Assembly: GCA_963383645.1 (NCBI GenBank)
Contig: OY726571.1
Coordinates: forward strand, 80,311,108 to 80,375,107
Length of the DNA stretch: 64,000 nucleotides
Direction: 5' to 3'
Origin: Muscardinus avellanarius
Taxonomy: Eukaryota; Chordata; Mammalia; Rodentia; Gliridae
Made by a program: the position numbers and the translations under genes. This document shows positions 12,465 through 23,924 of this stretch, piece by piece (positions within the stretch are counted from its first letter, which is position 1; each line of letters opens with the position of its first letter). The notes below the pieces were generated by a model that did no database searches, was not told the DNA's origin, and was given only the letters and a program-made list of their open reading frames with translations.

Positions 12465-13440
12465 TTTTGGCAGCTACTAAGGAGCTGGTTATACAGCAGA
12501 TATGGAAGGAGCTGTGGAAGACTATTAAGCAGAGAAACCATGTGACATTATTTCTGTTTCTAAAAGATTTTTCGGGTGTCACTTGAAGGACAGATGGTTA
12601 TAACTAGCAGTAGTGATGGGGATGCTGTTGCCATGGTCCAGGCCAGACATGCTGATGACTTGCACTATCATAGCAGCTGGAGTGGAGAGGTGAGAAAAGA
12701 TTCAAAAGGTTTTTTATGAGGCAGAATGGATAAGATTTAACTATCGACAATGAATGTGAGAAAGGACTTCATAAATGGGCAGATAGGAGGAACAGAAGTA
12801 GGGAAGGATATTACAGTTCCATTTGGAATATTTGGAGCATTCGGCACATTTTTCTGTAAATCATCCTATACAGGAAAGGGTGTCCAAATACTATCTAGAA
12901 ATATGGCCAGATCTCAGAGCAGCCAACCAGGCCAGAGGTGGCGATTTAGATATCTTTGGCTAAAGGCAAGAGCTAAAGTGTAGCCTCAGATTAAATCCTA
13001 GAGAGGACATACTGAATAAGAGATGGGGAGCAATGATGGAGCCATGAAGGCAGCAGTAATTAGGCAATAGAGGTTCAGAGTAAATTGTTTCAAGGTAGAG
13101 TTGCAAAGAGGAGAGTATGATGTCTGAGATGACCATGAGAAAGGGGTTCAAGAAAGCCTGAGTGTTTAATATTGATGACTACAGAATTTTTAAGTGAAAT
13201 CAGGAAAGAAAAGGCACATGGCTCCATGGTCATCAGAGATCAAGGGAAAGGCAGTCCTAAAGAAATCATGGAGGACTAAGAATGGCTGGCCAAGGGCGGA
13301 ATGACCTCTCCCATTGGGATGCAGGGCTCTCTCGTAGATTTGAAGGAGGCAATGACATGTGCGTCTGTGCTGGAGGGCAAGGGATCCTGTAACATGGATG
13401 CACCGATGGGAGAAGCCACTGGCCAGTCTAGGGAAGGTCC
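12465..13440 (+). repeat. Possible second copy of the ancient repeat seen at 8.7-9.9 kb
   Basis: The purine-rich style and phrases such as 'gaagactattaagcagagaaaccatgtgac' and 'ggtccaggccagacatg' resemble the repeat upstream. Divergence makes the assignment weak. No coding or RNA feature was recognised. Confidence 0.25.
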
Positions 13441-14149
13441 TAATCATGGCTTAACATTGGTTCTTGTTTTGTGAAGCTCAGTATCAAGCTGAGGCCAGCA
13501 GGGGCTTACAAGCTAGAATCTGCCACTGCTGCTGGCAGATGTCACCCCTCAGAGCTCAGGGCCTGTGAAGCAGAGGTTGGCAGCAGCCCTGGGGCTGATG
13601 AAGGAAGAAAATACAGTCTTCGCTCCTGATGCGCTTTCCCTGAATAACCTCCAACCCAGATGGCTCCTCTCACATCCAGCTCCGTCCAGCATTCCCCACC
13701 ACCACCACCACAGGCTGTCCCTCTGCCTGGCTGGTTCCAGCTTCCAATAGTCATTACTGCCTCCTCACTCCCAGAACAGCTGTGTGGAGACTGCTGCCAC
13801 TCTGCCCACTGGAATAAACTGGCTTTCACACCTCATAGGTCACCTAGAATCAACCAGGGCAGTGTTGGTCAAAACAACAGCAGTTTCTGGCTCAGAGCCC
13901 CCACCAGCCAAGTTTTCATCCCTATCCAACCTTCTTTCCAACAGCAGGGACTCAGTTTTTACACACTCCCTGTACAAGCAAGAGAGACACATCAGAGACC
14001 ATGACTCAAACACTGGCAAGGTCCTTCTCCTATGTTGCCTGAGGATGCTTCACTGGGCCTGTGGACCCTTCCCAGGAACATTCCTCTCCTCCACATGGCC
14101 CTATGGGGACTGTCTTCTTCCCTTAGGCCCTTAACCTCTGTGTTGCAAC

Positions 14150-14152
<3 letters not shown>

Positions 14153-14229
<77 letters not shown>
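14153..14229. repeat. Compound (CT)n(CA)n microsatellite at a SINE tail
   Basis: About 30 bp of CT repeats are followed by about 46 bp of CA repeats. The tract directly abuts the reversed ID-like SINE fragment at 14230, so it sits where that SINE's tail would be. Confidence 0.95.
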
Positions 14230-14231
<2 letters not shown>

Positions 14232-14647
14232 GGAATTCTACCTCTGAGCTACATCTGTGCTCCCAGCCTTTTTCTTCCTTTTGTTTCCTGGTAATCTCTT
14301 TATTTCTTAATCCTTATGCTTCTTTTAGGAGATACTATCTCTTGAACTGAAGATACATTCATCTTTTTTACTGGTGCATTTTGATTAGATTATCTGACGG
14401 AAGCACAGAGCGATAGGAGCATACATACACACAACTCTTGGAGCATCATCATCTGGGTCCCAGCTCCCTCCCTCCCTTCCCCATACGTGTCATTACAAGT
14501 GATTGGAATTGGCCACTTGTTTTGAAACAGGGTCTTGCTATTTTGCTGACGGCCTCAGTATGTTGCTGAGTCTGTCCTCAAACCTGTGATACACCTGTCT
14601 TAGCCTCCCAAGTACTGGGATGACAGGTGTGTACCACCATGCCCAGC
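14230..14647 (-). mobile_element. B1-dID SINE split by an inserted LINE-1 end
   Basis: The reversed ID-like part is at 14230-14268 ('attctacctctgagctacat') and the reversed B1-like part at 14518-14647 ('ttgttttgaaacagggtcttgc' to 'accaccatgcccagc'). Both have the same orientation and the expected order. The 250 bp between them is not SINE and contains a LINE-1 3' end, so a single SINE appears to have been interrupted. Confidence 0.65.
14355..14480 (-). mobile_element. LINE-1 3' end fragment, reverse orientation
   Basis: Read on the - strand it has a G-rich 'ggggaagggagggaggga' tract and ends 'aaaatgcaccagtaaaaaa', resembling the 3' ends of the + strand copies near 29.5 and 35.3 kb. Confidence 0.5.
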
Positions 14648-15789
14648 TTCTTTTACTCTCTTAAGAGAGCCCTCTTTCTCTTCAATCTAGGACCACTTCA
14701 ACTTAGAACTCTGTCCACAGACCATTTTATAATATCGAATGGAATCACTCCCCCAGTTTTTATCTTTTCCAGTACTCCATCATGGTACCAGGATCATGCC
14801 ACTGCATCCCCATTCCCCCACCACCACCCTAGTTCACAAAAGATGCTCAGGGAAGGTCAGATGCAGCATCTTCTAGATCTGTCACTGTAACTTCCAAGAT
14901 CACTTTGCTTTCAGGATTCAGAGTCCCTCTGTGGGCACATCTTCTGGGAACCTCAGAAGACTAGCATGGGTGGCCCCTCCGAATCCATGGAGTCATCCAT
15001 TCATTACACTTTCCTTCCTCCTTTCTCTGATATTCTGATGTCAACAGGAAAACAAAGATGACTCCTTTGGGTAAGCCACTTTCCAGACTCTGAAAGGCAG
15101 CAGTTCTGCCATTTCCAGTCCACAGTTTGCCTTTCAGCTTCTGGGTGATGTTCCATGAGTGGTTTTCATCCGATGAACTGCTCAGCTGAAGGGTAGTCTG
15201 AGCTGAGAACCAATCACCTGGCTCAGCACTCAGCAGTCTGGAGACTGGAGTCAGATGGGAATATTTATTGGACATCAGGCTGGATTGAGAGCCAAGAGGA
15301 GACAAGGCAGAAACACAGACAGAGAGCACAGCCCTCCTTCACTCTATAGAAGCCCAGGCGTTAAGACGGAGAAACCCAGAATTAGCACTGCTCTTGAGGG
15401 GAGAGGGAGGTGATTTAGTGCCACAGGAAGCCCGCCGCCATGGATATTTAAGTTAATTTAGTTTGTACATTTAGAGTGTTCCAATGTGAGTCATTTTCTA
15501 AAAGTTTTATAAATAATGATTAGTCCTTGGAGGGTAATTTATATACTGCTATTTTAGAAAAACTTAGAAAGCAATCCAAAATGTTATATATGACAACCCA
15601 TTTTTTCCTGCAGTGTATAGAATAGCTTCTAATAACTTAGAAGACATCATATCAATTTTTTTGTTTTTCAGTTTCTTGACAATATTATATTAAAAGAAAC
15701 ATGTCCACATATGATGACTAAAACTCTTTTGAAATAAAAATCCTAAGTAGGAAGTATGCAAAATAGTAATGGGGAAGCATTATGGGTAG

Positions 15790-16005
15790 AAGAAAATGGG
15801 GAGGAGTCACATGGGTCTGTATATGGACTTGGTCATACCACTTGTTAACTATGGGACCTTGAACCATGCTTTCTTTATCCCATGAGCCTCAGTTCATAAT
15901 AGAGGAAATGGGAATAAAGATGCCTACCTCTCATAAGATGCATGGGAAGACTGACTGAAAATACATCTCCACTATGCCTCTCTCACAATAGTTGATCAAT
16001 AATAC
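15790..16005 (+). mobile_element. MIR element
   Basis: 'ttgttaactatgggaccttg', 'gagcctcagttcataat', 'gatgcctacctctcataag' and a final 'atagttgatcaataat' follow the MIR order. Confidence 0.7.
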
Positions 16006-16384
16006 TGCTCTCCTTTCTCCCCACTTGCTAGCATGATGGATGTATGAATATGTTTTCCTTCTATTAGCCAAACCTCCTTTATTAGTGCATTGCCCCTACA
16101 ATTTAATAAATTAGTACATACACTTTACATATTCAAGATTAAATAGTATTCTGTATTTGTTTTTTTTCCCAACCTTGTTATTTTAACTAAAAGCAATTAG
16201 GAACAGCAGGAAATGAGAATTTTTTATTTAAAAAATTAATAACTATATTAACTATTCCAAATGCTGAGCAATTGTTTTAATACCGTTGCCCATGCAGGAA
16301 AAACTGTTTAAAAGGGTTGTATTTCCACATACTAAAAATAGTTCCTTATTATAGCTTATTGCTTAGCCAGATAACAAAGCTGCA

Positions 16385-16530
16385 TGTATTCATGCATGGT
16401 CTTATATAATTCTCACTCCACTCCACGATGTTGGTGCTTTTACCATTTGTCATCTTATGGGTGAGAAAACTCATGGTAAGAACATTTAAGTACCTTTCCT
16501 TCTGTGGTTCAGGCACCAGCAAACAGTATC
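16385..16530 (-). mobile_element. MIR fragment, reverse orientation
   Basis: 'ataattctcactccactcca...tcttatgggtgagaaaactca' matches the reverse complement of the MIR central region, diverged. Confidence 0.5.
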
Positions 16531-17601
16531 AAAAACCCGCAGCTGAGTCTGTTCATTCCAAATACATGAGCTCCGGCCACCCAGGGGCATAATGTTTTAC
16601 TTCTTCCTCCAGTTGCATTTCAGTAGAACTTGACCTAATGCAGTTCAGCCTCCAGCCGCCAATCTTAGTATTTATTAGTGCCTGCACATGTGCAGCTCAA
16701 ACCTCTACATGACTGTAGAAAAAGCACTGGCCCAGGAATCATCTCTGTGGCTTCCCAGCCTTGCACCCACAAAGACTTACCCTCTGGGAGGCCACATTTC
16801 CCTGTAAGCTGGCAATTATGGGTCCTTCCCGCTTTCTTAGACAATGGGTCGGAATCAGCAGTGATGAGGACCATCAGTGTCCCCCAGGTGAGACCCCTAG
16901 GGATGTATCTATATGATGACCAGGTTGGGTCTGGCACTGATAGCAGTGAGGGAAAGGATGAATTACAGATGTAGATTCTTTGGGGCCAATTGGGACAAGC
17001 GTCTAAAGAGTTGCAAGTCCACTCTGGGTTGTCAGGAACTTCCCTGTGATTGGGTCTTGATGGATATTATCTACAAGAAGTGCAGACAAGAGTGCAGTGC
17101 AATTGTGTGTTCAATGACCTTGGTTTCGGTTTTTACAAAGACACAATTATCAAGTGGCCTTGTCTTATCTCATTCATCCTGGTCATGGAATGAGCTCGTC
17201 TGAGTTGATGTTCCCTGCAATAGTGTCCCACAGAAGAACCTTATGGCCTAGCTCTGAGTTCCTAGTCCGCTTCCAAGGCCTCAGGATGGGAGAAGGCCTC
17301 GGCCCAACCCCTGCTTTCCTCTTCCCCAAAACCTCACAAGGTAATGTCAGCAAAAGCAGATTTGGCCAACTGCAGGAAAACAACCAAGATTCGGAGCTGC
17401 AATTTCAGGTTGCCATTAAAATCAGAAAGGTCTTCCTTTCGGCTTCTTTTTTAACTCAAGCACGTAGTAGGTTTTTATGCCAATCTGACTGGGAATCTTC
17501 ACTTAACTTTTCTGGGGAAGCGGGACATGCCTACCCTGCAGCTCAGGGGAAGCTGACGCCCTGGCTTACTCTGTCCTGCACCTGTTGCTGTTTCCCTCTA
17601 G

Positions 17602-18000
17602 GTCGGACTCATCTCGGGCACCATCTTCGTGATCCTCGGATTGACTGTTCTGGCGGTGGGCTTTCTTGTGCCCCCCAAAATCGAAGCATTTGGCGAGGCA
17701 GATTTCGTGGTGGTTGACTCACACGCGGTCCAGTTCAACAGTGCGCTGGACATGTGCAAGCTGGCCGGGGCTGTGCTCTTCTGCATCGGGGGCACATCCA
17801 TGGCGGGGTGCCTACTGATGTCGGTGTTTGTGAAAAGCTACTCCAAAGAAGAAAAATTGCTTCAGCAGAGGTTTAAAGAGCGACTCGCAGACCTCAAAGC
17901 CCACACTCACCCCGTCACTAAAGCTCCGGGCCCGGGGGAAACAAAGATCCCAGTCACTCTGTCCAGGGTTCAAAATGTCCAGCCCCTCTCAGCGACCTGA
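17602..18000 (+). CDS. NRSN1: Neurensin-1, terminal coding exon (residues 64-195 and stop)
   Basis: The exon begins at GTC after the acceptor TTTCCCTCTAG and continues in phase 0 from the exon ending at 8233. It encodes 132 residues and ends in TGA at 17998-18000, giving a complete 195-residue protein, the usual neurensin-1 length. Two hydrophobic spans are clear: about residues 66-86 (start VGLISGTIFVILGLTV) and about 117-140 (KLAGAVLFCIGGTSMAG). Between them lies a short loop with VPPKIEAFGEADF. The charged tail (KSYSKEEK, then KERLADLKAH) ends in a Pro- and Thr-rich stretch, PVTKAPGPGETKIP, and fits the microtubule-linked C-terminal tail described for the family. Residue 115 is Cys, where I recall Tyr in the human protein; that comparison is from memory. 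The gene is expected to be mainly neuronal. Confidence 0.97.
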   Translation, partial: VGLISGTIFVILGLTVLAVGFLVPPKIEAFGEADFVVVDSHAVQFNSALDMCKLAGAVLFCIGGTSMAGCLLMSVFVKSYSKEEKLLQQRFKERLADLKAHTHPVTKAPGPGETKIPVTLSRVQNVQPLSAT

Positions 18001-19215
18001 CACTCTCTCCTCCCCAGCTTTTTCCTCTCTGAGTCACACAGTGTTAAAGGAGTAGGTGGGTTCTGAGGTGACCAGGATATGGCCTTGGGCAACCCTGGAC
18101 TGAGTTTGGCTGGGGCAGCAGCACAGGGCGTGGGCTCACACTGGCTCGGTGCAATTCCTGGGGAGAGTGTCGCAGCACGTCCACCTGCGTACAGGCCTCC
18201 ACAGCTTAGGATGGGTGCTCTGCAGCCCACCAGGAGCCCCTCTGCACCACCTCTCTTGGATATTGTGATGTTGTGTTCTTTCCTGTGTTATTTGAAAGTG
18301 CTGACCAGCTTAGAACAGCCTGCAGTGGCTAGCGTGGTCTGTCTTACTTTAGTCTTGGTTTTCCTAATGCCTACTGTGTGATATACCTTTCATTCTTGTC
18401 CCACTGTGTGTAAGATATCATCACATGTGTTCACAGAGACATGGAGCCCCCTGATTTGGATCCTTCTGGATTCCTTGTTTAACTGTATCTTAATGTGAAG
18501 TTTCCTGAGTTCAGATGCACATATTATCCATGCGCTCCATAAATCTTTTTCTTTTTCCCACATTTTTTTTCACTTAAAAAGCTAAAATTGCCAACTTTAG
18601 AATCTCAGTGAAAAATATTAGGAGTATATACATATTCAGTGCCCAAAGGCACTTCATTAGAAGCCAGGAAACCCGAGTCCTTACTAAACTCGCTATCTGT
18701 GTAACTTTGCAGAAATCACGTAGCTTCCTCCGCTTCCGTTCCCCGGTCTGTACCGTGGGGTCTAATGGCCTTTCCTACTCAAATCTGAGATTCTTTGTTC
18801 CCCACATGCCCTCAACTCTCTCCCCCAAGGATGTTAATGTTCTTGTAGCTCTCATGCTGTAGGAGTTTTTTCAAAATCAAACTTCCAGAAAGTCACCAAG
18901 TCAGCCGGTTTCACAGTACCTTCCCGTAAATCTCCGACCCCAGCAGTTTACACAATGCAGTCCTACTTTTATAAAGACAAAAGTAAGCCATCCTCAAATA
19001 AGAAACCCCGGAGCAGATATTAACCTTCTAAAAAGGTTCTTGTTCTCAGATAAGATATTTAATTCTCCGGCAAGACGTTCTCTCGTCTCTTGTGCTTTTA
19101 CTTAATCTGTGGATTTAAGTTAGACTAAGGTAATGGAAGGTGTGACCTGGGTATTCTCTCAGAACTTGTGTCTCCCCCCCCCCACTGGATAAATAAACGA
19201 TGTGATGAGTGGACC
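18001..19215 (+). other. NRSN1: Probable NRSN1 3' UTR (end uncertain)
   Basis: The sequence after the stop has no SINE or LINE for more than 1 kb, as is usual for a 3' UTR. The first well-formed AATAAA on the + strand is at 19192-19197. Open frames inside are short and unremarkable. A second AATAAA at 19714-19719 would extend the UTR by about 0.5 kb. Confidence 0.5.
19192..19197 (+). terminator. NRSN1: Candidate poly(A) signal of NRSN1
   Basis: A canonical AATAAA is followed within 20 bases by a GT-rich stretch (gatgtgatgagtgg) suitable as a downstream element. The choice over the site at 19714 is a judgement. Confidence 0.45.
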
Positions 19216-20870
19216 CTGATTTGCACTGCCATTCCTTCAACGTGGCTGTGTTCTTCCTCCGTGTGATTTTCCATCCTGAGACTGAATACGCGCTGATGCG
19301 TCCCTGGCTAATTGGAAGAATAAATGAAGCAATTAGTGTTCTTTGTGTGTAGTGTTTATTTTGCACAGTCCAGCATGAGACGCGGAGCAAACCAGCAGCC
19401 TCAGCAAAGATCGCTGGCCAGATTTGGGGGAAATTGTCCCAGTTTCTTCAGGTTGTCTACCTTCCTGTGGAAAAGTCATTTTAAGTTTATTCTTTAAATC
19501 CCTAGACAAGCTCCAAGCATCTGTGCTAGGCAGTCAACACCTTTGAAAGCTTTCCCTGCTTGCTTCTATCTTGTATTAAGATGAATCTTGAAGAAAACTT
19601 GACTTCTAAAAGCCTCCAGAATGAAAAATAATGTCTGGTGGGGCTTGCAGACTTTTGGGTGTAATTATGGTCGCTATGTTAAAAAAAAAAAAAAAAAAAC
19701 TGTGACTCCTTTGAATAAAGTCCCAAAGAAGCCAAGATTTTAAAGTCAGAGCTGGGTGTGAAGGAGCATCAGTAGGCTCTGCCTCCGCTGTTCAGCCCTG
19801 GCTTTTCAGTGGTGAGCACCAGGGATCTCACCTCCAACCTGCCAGGCAGCAGCCAGGAGCTAGCGCAACAGAGCAGAGGGTGGAAGCCAATGGTGTCCAG
19901 GAGGTTCAGTGGACCTTTGTAAAGAACACAGGCCGCCAGCCCCAGAGAGTGAGAATCGAGGACTAACAGGTTTTCTATAGCTGGCCTGGGGCCTGGGTGG
20001 GCAGATGGCAGTAGTGTGACAAGGTAGAGTGGCCTCAGACCTTTTTCTTTAACACTGAAACTCCAGGAGCTCCGTGATGCCGCCTGCCTGCACCTGCAGA
20101 GGGCGGGGTCACTGAGACTCCAACTGGAGAAGCCAGGAAGGAGTTCTGGCCTGGACAGCGTGGTGTTGACTAGAGCCCCAAGGAGCAGGGTCCACCCAGG
20201 CCAGTCCCCAACTCAATGCCAGCCCATCAGTCAGCCACCTTCGTGTGCCTGGGCTCTTCCAGGGACAAGAACCCCCTGCCTCAGAGGGCAAAGCACAGTC
20301 TCTCGGGATTTTTCCCTGAAAAACTCAAAACTCATCCTCCACCAGGGCAAAATCTTCCTTTCTAACCCTTCCACCCACTGGACGAAATTCTCAGCTCAAA
20401 GGAGTCTAAGCGCACTTATCTACACCCAGCTAACCCCTCCCCCACCTCAGGCCCGACCCCACCGCCTTCCTGGTTCCCTCCTCCAGGGAGACATTTCTTC
20501 AGGTTCTCACTGCTGTTACCAATTAAAGGGAGCCTCTGCCTCTCCCACCCCCAAGCTTCAAAAGTGTACATGTTAGAGATTCCCTATTTTCATCCATCAT
20601 TGCACAACACACACATGCTGTCCCTCCAGCCACAGTGCGGAGTCAGGAGGCCCCGGAAGCTTTGAGTCCAGTCCAGCTCCCTTGGGGTTTTAGCCAGACA
20701 CATGCCCGGAGCTCCAGAGCTCCAGGTTCTAGTCACAGTTCTCCTCTCCCCAGCTCTGGTGCCTTTTCCTGCCACTCCTCTCCCACTGACAATGCTTATT
20801 TCTCAGCAGGAACTACTTGTTCCTTCTCAAGATCATATAGCAGCCACAGCCAGAGGCACCTTTGAAGATC

Positions 20871-21055
20871 TTTCTCTCTCTCTCTCTCTCTCTCTGGCTT
20901 TCTCTCTCTCTCTTCTTTCTCTCTTCTCCCTCTTCTCTCTCTTCTCTCTCTTCTCTCTCTTCTCTCTCTTCTCTCTCTTCTCTCTCTTCTCTCTCCTCTC
21001 TCTCCTCTCTCTCCTCTCTCTCCTCTCTTCTCTCTCTTCTCTCTCTTCTTTCTCT

Positions 21056-21134
<79 letters not shown>
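20871..21134. repeat. Long polypyrimidine tract with a 9-bp repeat unit
   Basis: About 265 bp of almost pure C and T. The core, about 20935-21000, repeats the 9-mer CTTCTCTCT, then a variant CCTCTCTCT, and ends in plain (TC)n. Because 9 is a multiple of 3 and there are no purines, several frames stay open through it; these are not genes. It abuts the tail end of a reversed SINE. Confidence 0.95.
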
Positions 21135-21140
<6 letters not shown>

Positions 21141-21310
21141 GTCCTGGGGATTGATCTCAGAAGCATTCTGCCTCTGAGCTATACCCCAGACCTTTTTTTT
21201 GGCCTTTATTTTGAAACAAGGCTTCACAGATTAGCTGAGGCTGGCCATGAACCTTTGATCTTCCTGTCTCAGCCTACTAGGATTATAACCGTGTGCCACC
21301 ACACCTGGCT
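21135..21310 (-). mobile_element. B1-dID SINE, reverse orientation
   Basis: 'attctgcctctgagctatacc', 'tattttgaaacaaggc' and 'cagcctactaggattataac...gccaccacacctggc' follow the reversed SINE order. Its 3' tail side is the polypyrimidine tract. Confidence 0.85.
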
Positions 21311-21364
21311 TTTTCTTTCTTTCCTTCTTTCTTTCTTTCTTTTCTTTCTTTCTTTATTTTTTTA

Positions 21365-21556
21365 TTTTTTTATTTTTTGCAGTAATGGAGATGGAACCCA
21401 TGGGCATTCTACCTCCGAGCCAAACCCCCAGCCTTATTTTTTATTTTGAAACAGGCCCTCACTAAGTAGCTGAGGCTGGCTGAGAACCTGCGATCCTCCC
21501 ATCTCAGCTTCCCAAGTACTGGGTTCACAAGCGTGTGCCACCACACACACCTGGGT
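21365..21556 (-). mobile_element. B1-dID SINE, reverse orientation
   Basis: This second SINE, in the same orientation, lies 55 bp from the previous one, separated by a TTTC/TTTA-rich run. 'cattctacctccgagccaaac' and 'cttcccaagtactgggttcac' mark its two halves. Confidence 0.85.
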
Positions 21557-21559
21557 CTT

Positions 21560-21745
21560 TGAAGAATTTTAAATGTATTGATTCATTTAATCTTTACCAA
21601 AGCTCTCTGAGGTCAGAACTCTTATCATGTGCCCTTTGTATAGGGGAGGAACCAAGTAAAAAGAAGTTAACTCATTCAAGGATGGTCTTGCGTGAATGCC
21701 AGCAAGATTCAAACCCAGGCAGCTAGCTCTGGGGCCTACTGCCCA
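21560..21745 (-). mobile_element. MIR fragment, reverse orientation
   Basis: 'ttaatctttaccaaagctctctgagg' to 'gattcaaacccaggcagct' matches the reverse complement of MIR. Confidence 0.65.
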
Positions 21746-21778
21746 CTGCTGTGCCCTTCAGCCTCTTGAAATGCAGCC

Positions 21779-21782
<4 letters not shown>

Positions 21783-21826
<44 letters not shown>

Positions 21827-21829
21827 TCT
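21783..21829. repeat. (CT)n microsatellite
   Basis: A run of about 40 bp of CT units with one interruption near the end. Confidence 0.95.
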
Positions 21830-22649
21830 GGCGTGCATCTAGTCCAAACTTAATGTCCTTTATTAGCATGGCTTGTTTACACATCTGGTTTTTCCATTAG
21901 AAGCTAAACTATTAGCTGCTTGAGTACCAAGAGCACTTCTTAATGAGTGGTGAACTCTCAGAAGCAAATCCCTAAAAGTTCTATGCTATCACGCTGCGGT
22001 CATTTAAAACAATTACTGCATTTTTACTCAGAGCCAGGCACTGTGCTGGCATTATGGAAAACAAAGGAAGATTAATATCAGGGCACTCAAGTTGTGCCTT
22101 CCTCTGTATATATGCGTGCATGTGAGTGTATGTGCAAAAGTGTTTGTAGCCGCCAGTTTAAAAAAAAAGCAGCTTTATTTGTCCTAATAAAGCCTCAAAA
22201 ATGCCAGGACAATGCCTGCTATTCAACCCTGGCCATCCATTCAACCCTGGCTTTGTGGATATGTGCACCTGCAAGCCCCCTTCAGCGCACAAGGCAAAGG
22301 AAGCTTCCATGTCACAATCAGCCTGTGCACATGAATTCAGTGCTTCAGACCGAGGCTCTGTGAACTGGCCAAAGTAAATACTAGAGTATACAGGCAAAAG
22401 GAATACATCTGAGAAACTAGATATGGTGACCCAAAGCCAGGCACTCCTCCATGTAACATGTGGGCTGAGGAGGCCTGGACTGAAGGCCAGCTGGAAAGCA
22501 CAACAGCCACAGAGCTTTACCCTCATGCAGAGACCCCAGGCAGGCTCCCTGTCTCAGCAGGAGGCAGAGGAAGAGCCAGGCCCAGGGGTGCGGAACACCA
22601 TCAGCCAGAATCATCAGACATGTGAGAAAAACAGCGCCTCAAAAATGAC

Positions 22650-22730
22650 TATGCTGTCTACAAAAGTTTTTTTGTATCCCACTATGATGTATGAATACAG
22701 TGCACCAATAAAAAATTTTAAAAAATCATA
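22650..22730 (+). mobile_element. LINE-1 3' end fragment
   Basis: 'gtatcccactatgatgtatg' to 'gtgcaccaataaaaaatttt' is shared almost word for word with the copy at 35.28-35.34 kb and ends in an A-rich tail. Confidence 0.55.
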
Positions 22731-22919
22731 AACCATAATATTGATGGTCTCCCATGGCCCTTTTGCTTACTCCAGCAGAGATTCGGGCACCTGTCACATC
22801 ACTCTTTGTTGAGTGGCATCCCTGTCTTCTTATAAGGCTATAAGTTCCTTCTTTCTTTCCATTTTCTATCCATCTAACCCATTATAAGCACACAGTAAAT
22901 GTTTATTAAATTAAAAAAA

Positions 22920-23900
22920 ATGACTATGCAGAAGGAATGGTAAACTCCATGGGAAATAAGCACTTCAGAAATGCCAAGGGAACCCTGAAAAAATCAAGAA
23001 GAATTCGCCTCAATATGATGAAACATAGAATACTATGAAAAGAACATCGAACCCGTTTAAAAGAATGAATTACTAGAAGAATATATTGAAAGCATTTCCT
23101 AGAAAGTGAAATGCCGTCAATTTTTTTTAAAGGAGAAATCTGAGACAAAAGGTAAACTCACGCGCATTTGACAAAGCAGGAAAAGATGATAGAAATATAA
23201 CAGAGAAGAAATTCTCAATAAAATACAGAAGAACATTTCTCAAGGCTATAGACTACAGTGATACTCATATTTTAAGTTCATGTTGCATACTCAGCCATGT
23301 GATTTTTTTTTAAGTCAGACACACTTTTTGTGGAATTTTTGGACACCAGGGTAAAAGGATCCAAGAATCTCCCAGAGAGAACAGCAGGTCAGCAACAGAA
23401 AGATAAAAACCAAGCTGGGGGAAAAAAGAGTATGATTTTATGTAATAGATGGTAAGGTAGCTTCGAGGCCATAGAAAGTATATGTTACTCTGATCAACAA
23501 GAAAAAAGAAAAGCAATAAGAACCCCAGAGAGAAAACGTAAAAATAACCTGCACAGGTAAATCATGATTCAAATATTAAGCAGGAATGGGTCATAATGGA
23601 GAAGAATTGCGAGAATATTAAAGAACCCATGGGAAACTGGACTTCATCCTGGGCACAGTCAATTCTAAGAAATCTAATGCTGACACCACAGAGCCAGAGA
23701 AAAAAACTGAGTTCTGTGGTGACAAACAATTCAAAGCCAAAATAATGTGGGCTCTGACTTCTTGTTTTTGACTTTCAGAAGTGGAATAAACAAGTGATAA
23801 ATCTGATGATGTAAAAATAAAGTCAGAGCTAGCGAAACTTGAAAAACCATAGGGAAATGGAAACAGGAAATGATGGTAGTGACCTTAATATCCTTATCTA
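22920..23900 (+). other. A-rich stretch, possible decayed LINE
   Basis: The + strand is strongly A-biased and purine-rich without any open frame of note. This is typical of decayed LINE-1 or HAL1 sequence, but no motif was firm enough to assign a family. Confidence 0.25.
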
Positions 23901-23924
23901 ATTTATTCAAGAGCCAAGAGTAAC

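Larger units (their letters stand above)
8234..17601 (+). other. NRSN1: NRSN1 intron 2
   Basis: This 9.4-kb phase-0 intron runs between a clear GTAAAG donor and a pyrimidine-rich acceptor (TTTCCCTCTAG). It contains MIR and other ancient repeats, SINEs, a LINE-1 end and microsatellites. Open frames of 60-120 codons occur but lack recognisable homology or splice context. Confidence 0.9.

Noticed and set aside
17154..17717. 187-codon open frame overlapping the start of the last NRSN1 exon
   Set aside because: It reads the exon in the wrong frame and crosses the splice acceptor; the true frame gives the conserved protein.
20702..21449. Long open frames on both strands through the CT tract, coding for Ser/Leu/Phe or Arg/Glu repeats
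   Set aside because: They exist only because the tract lacks stop codons and has a 9-bp period; no start context, homology or splice signals.
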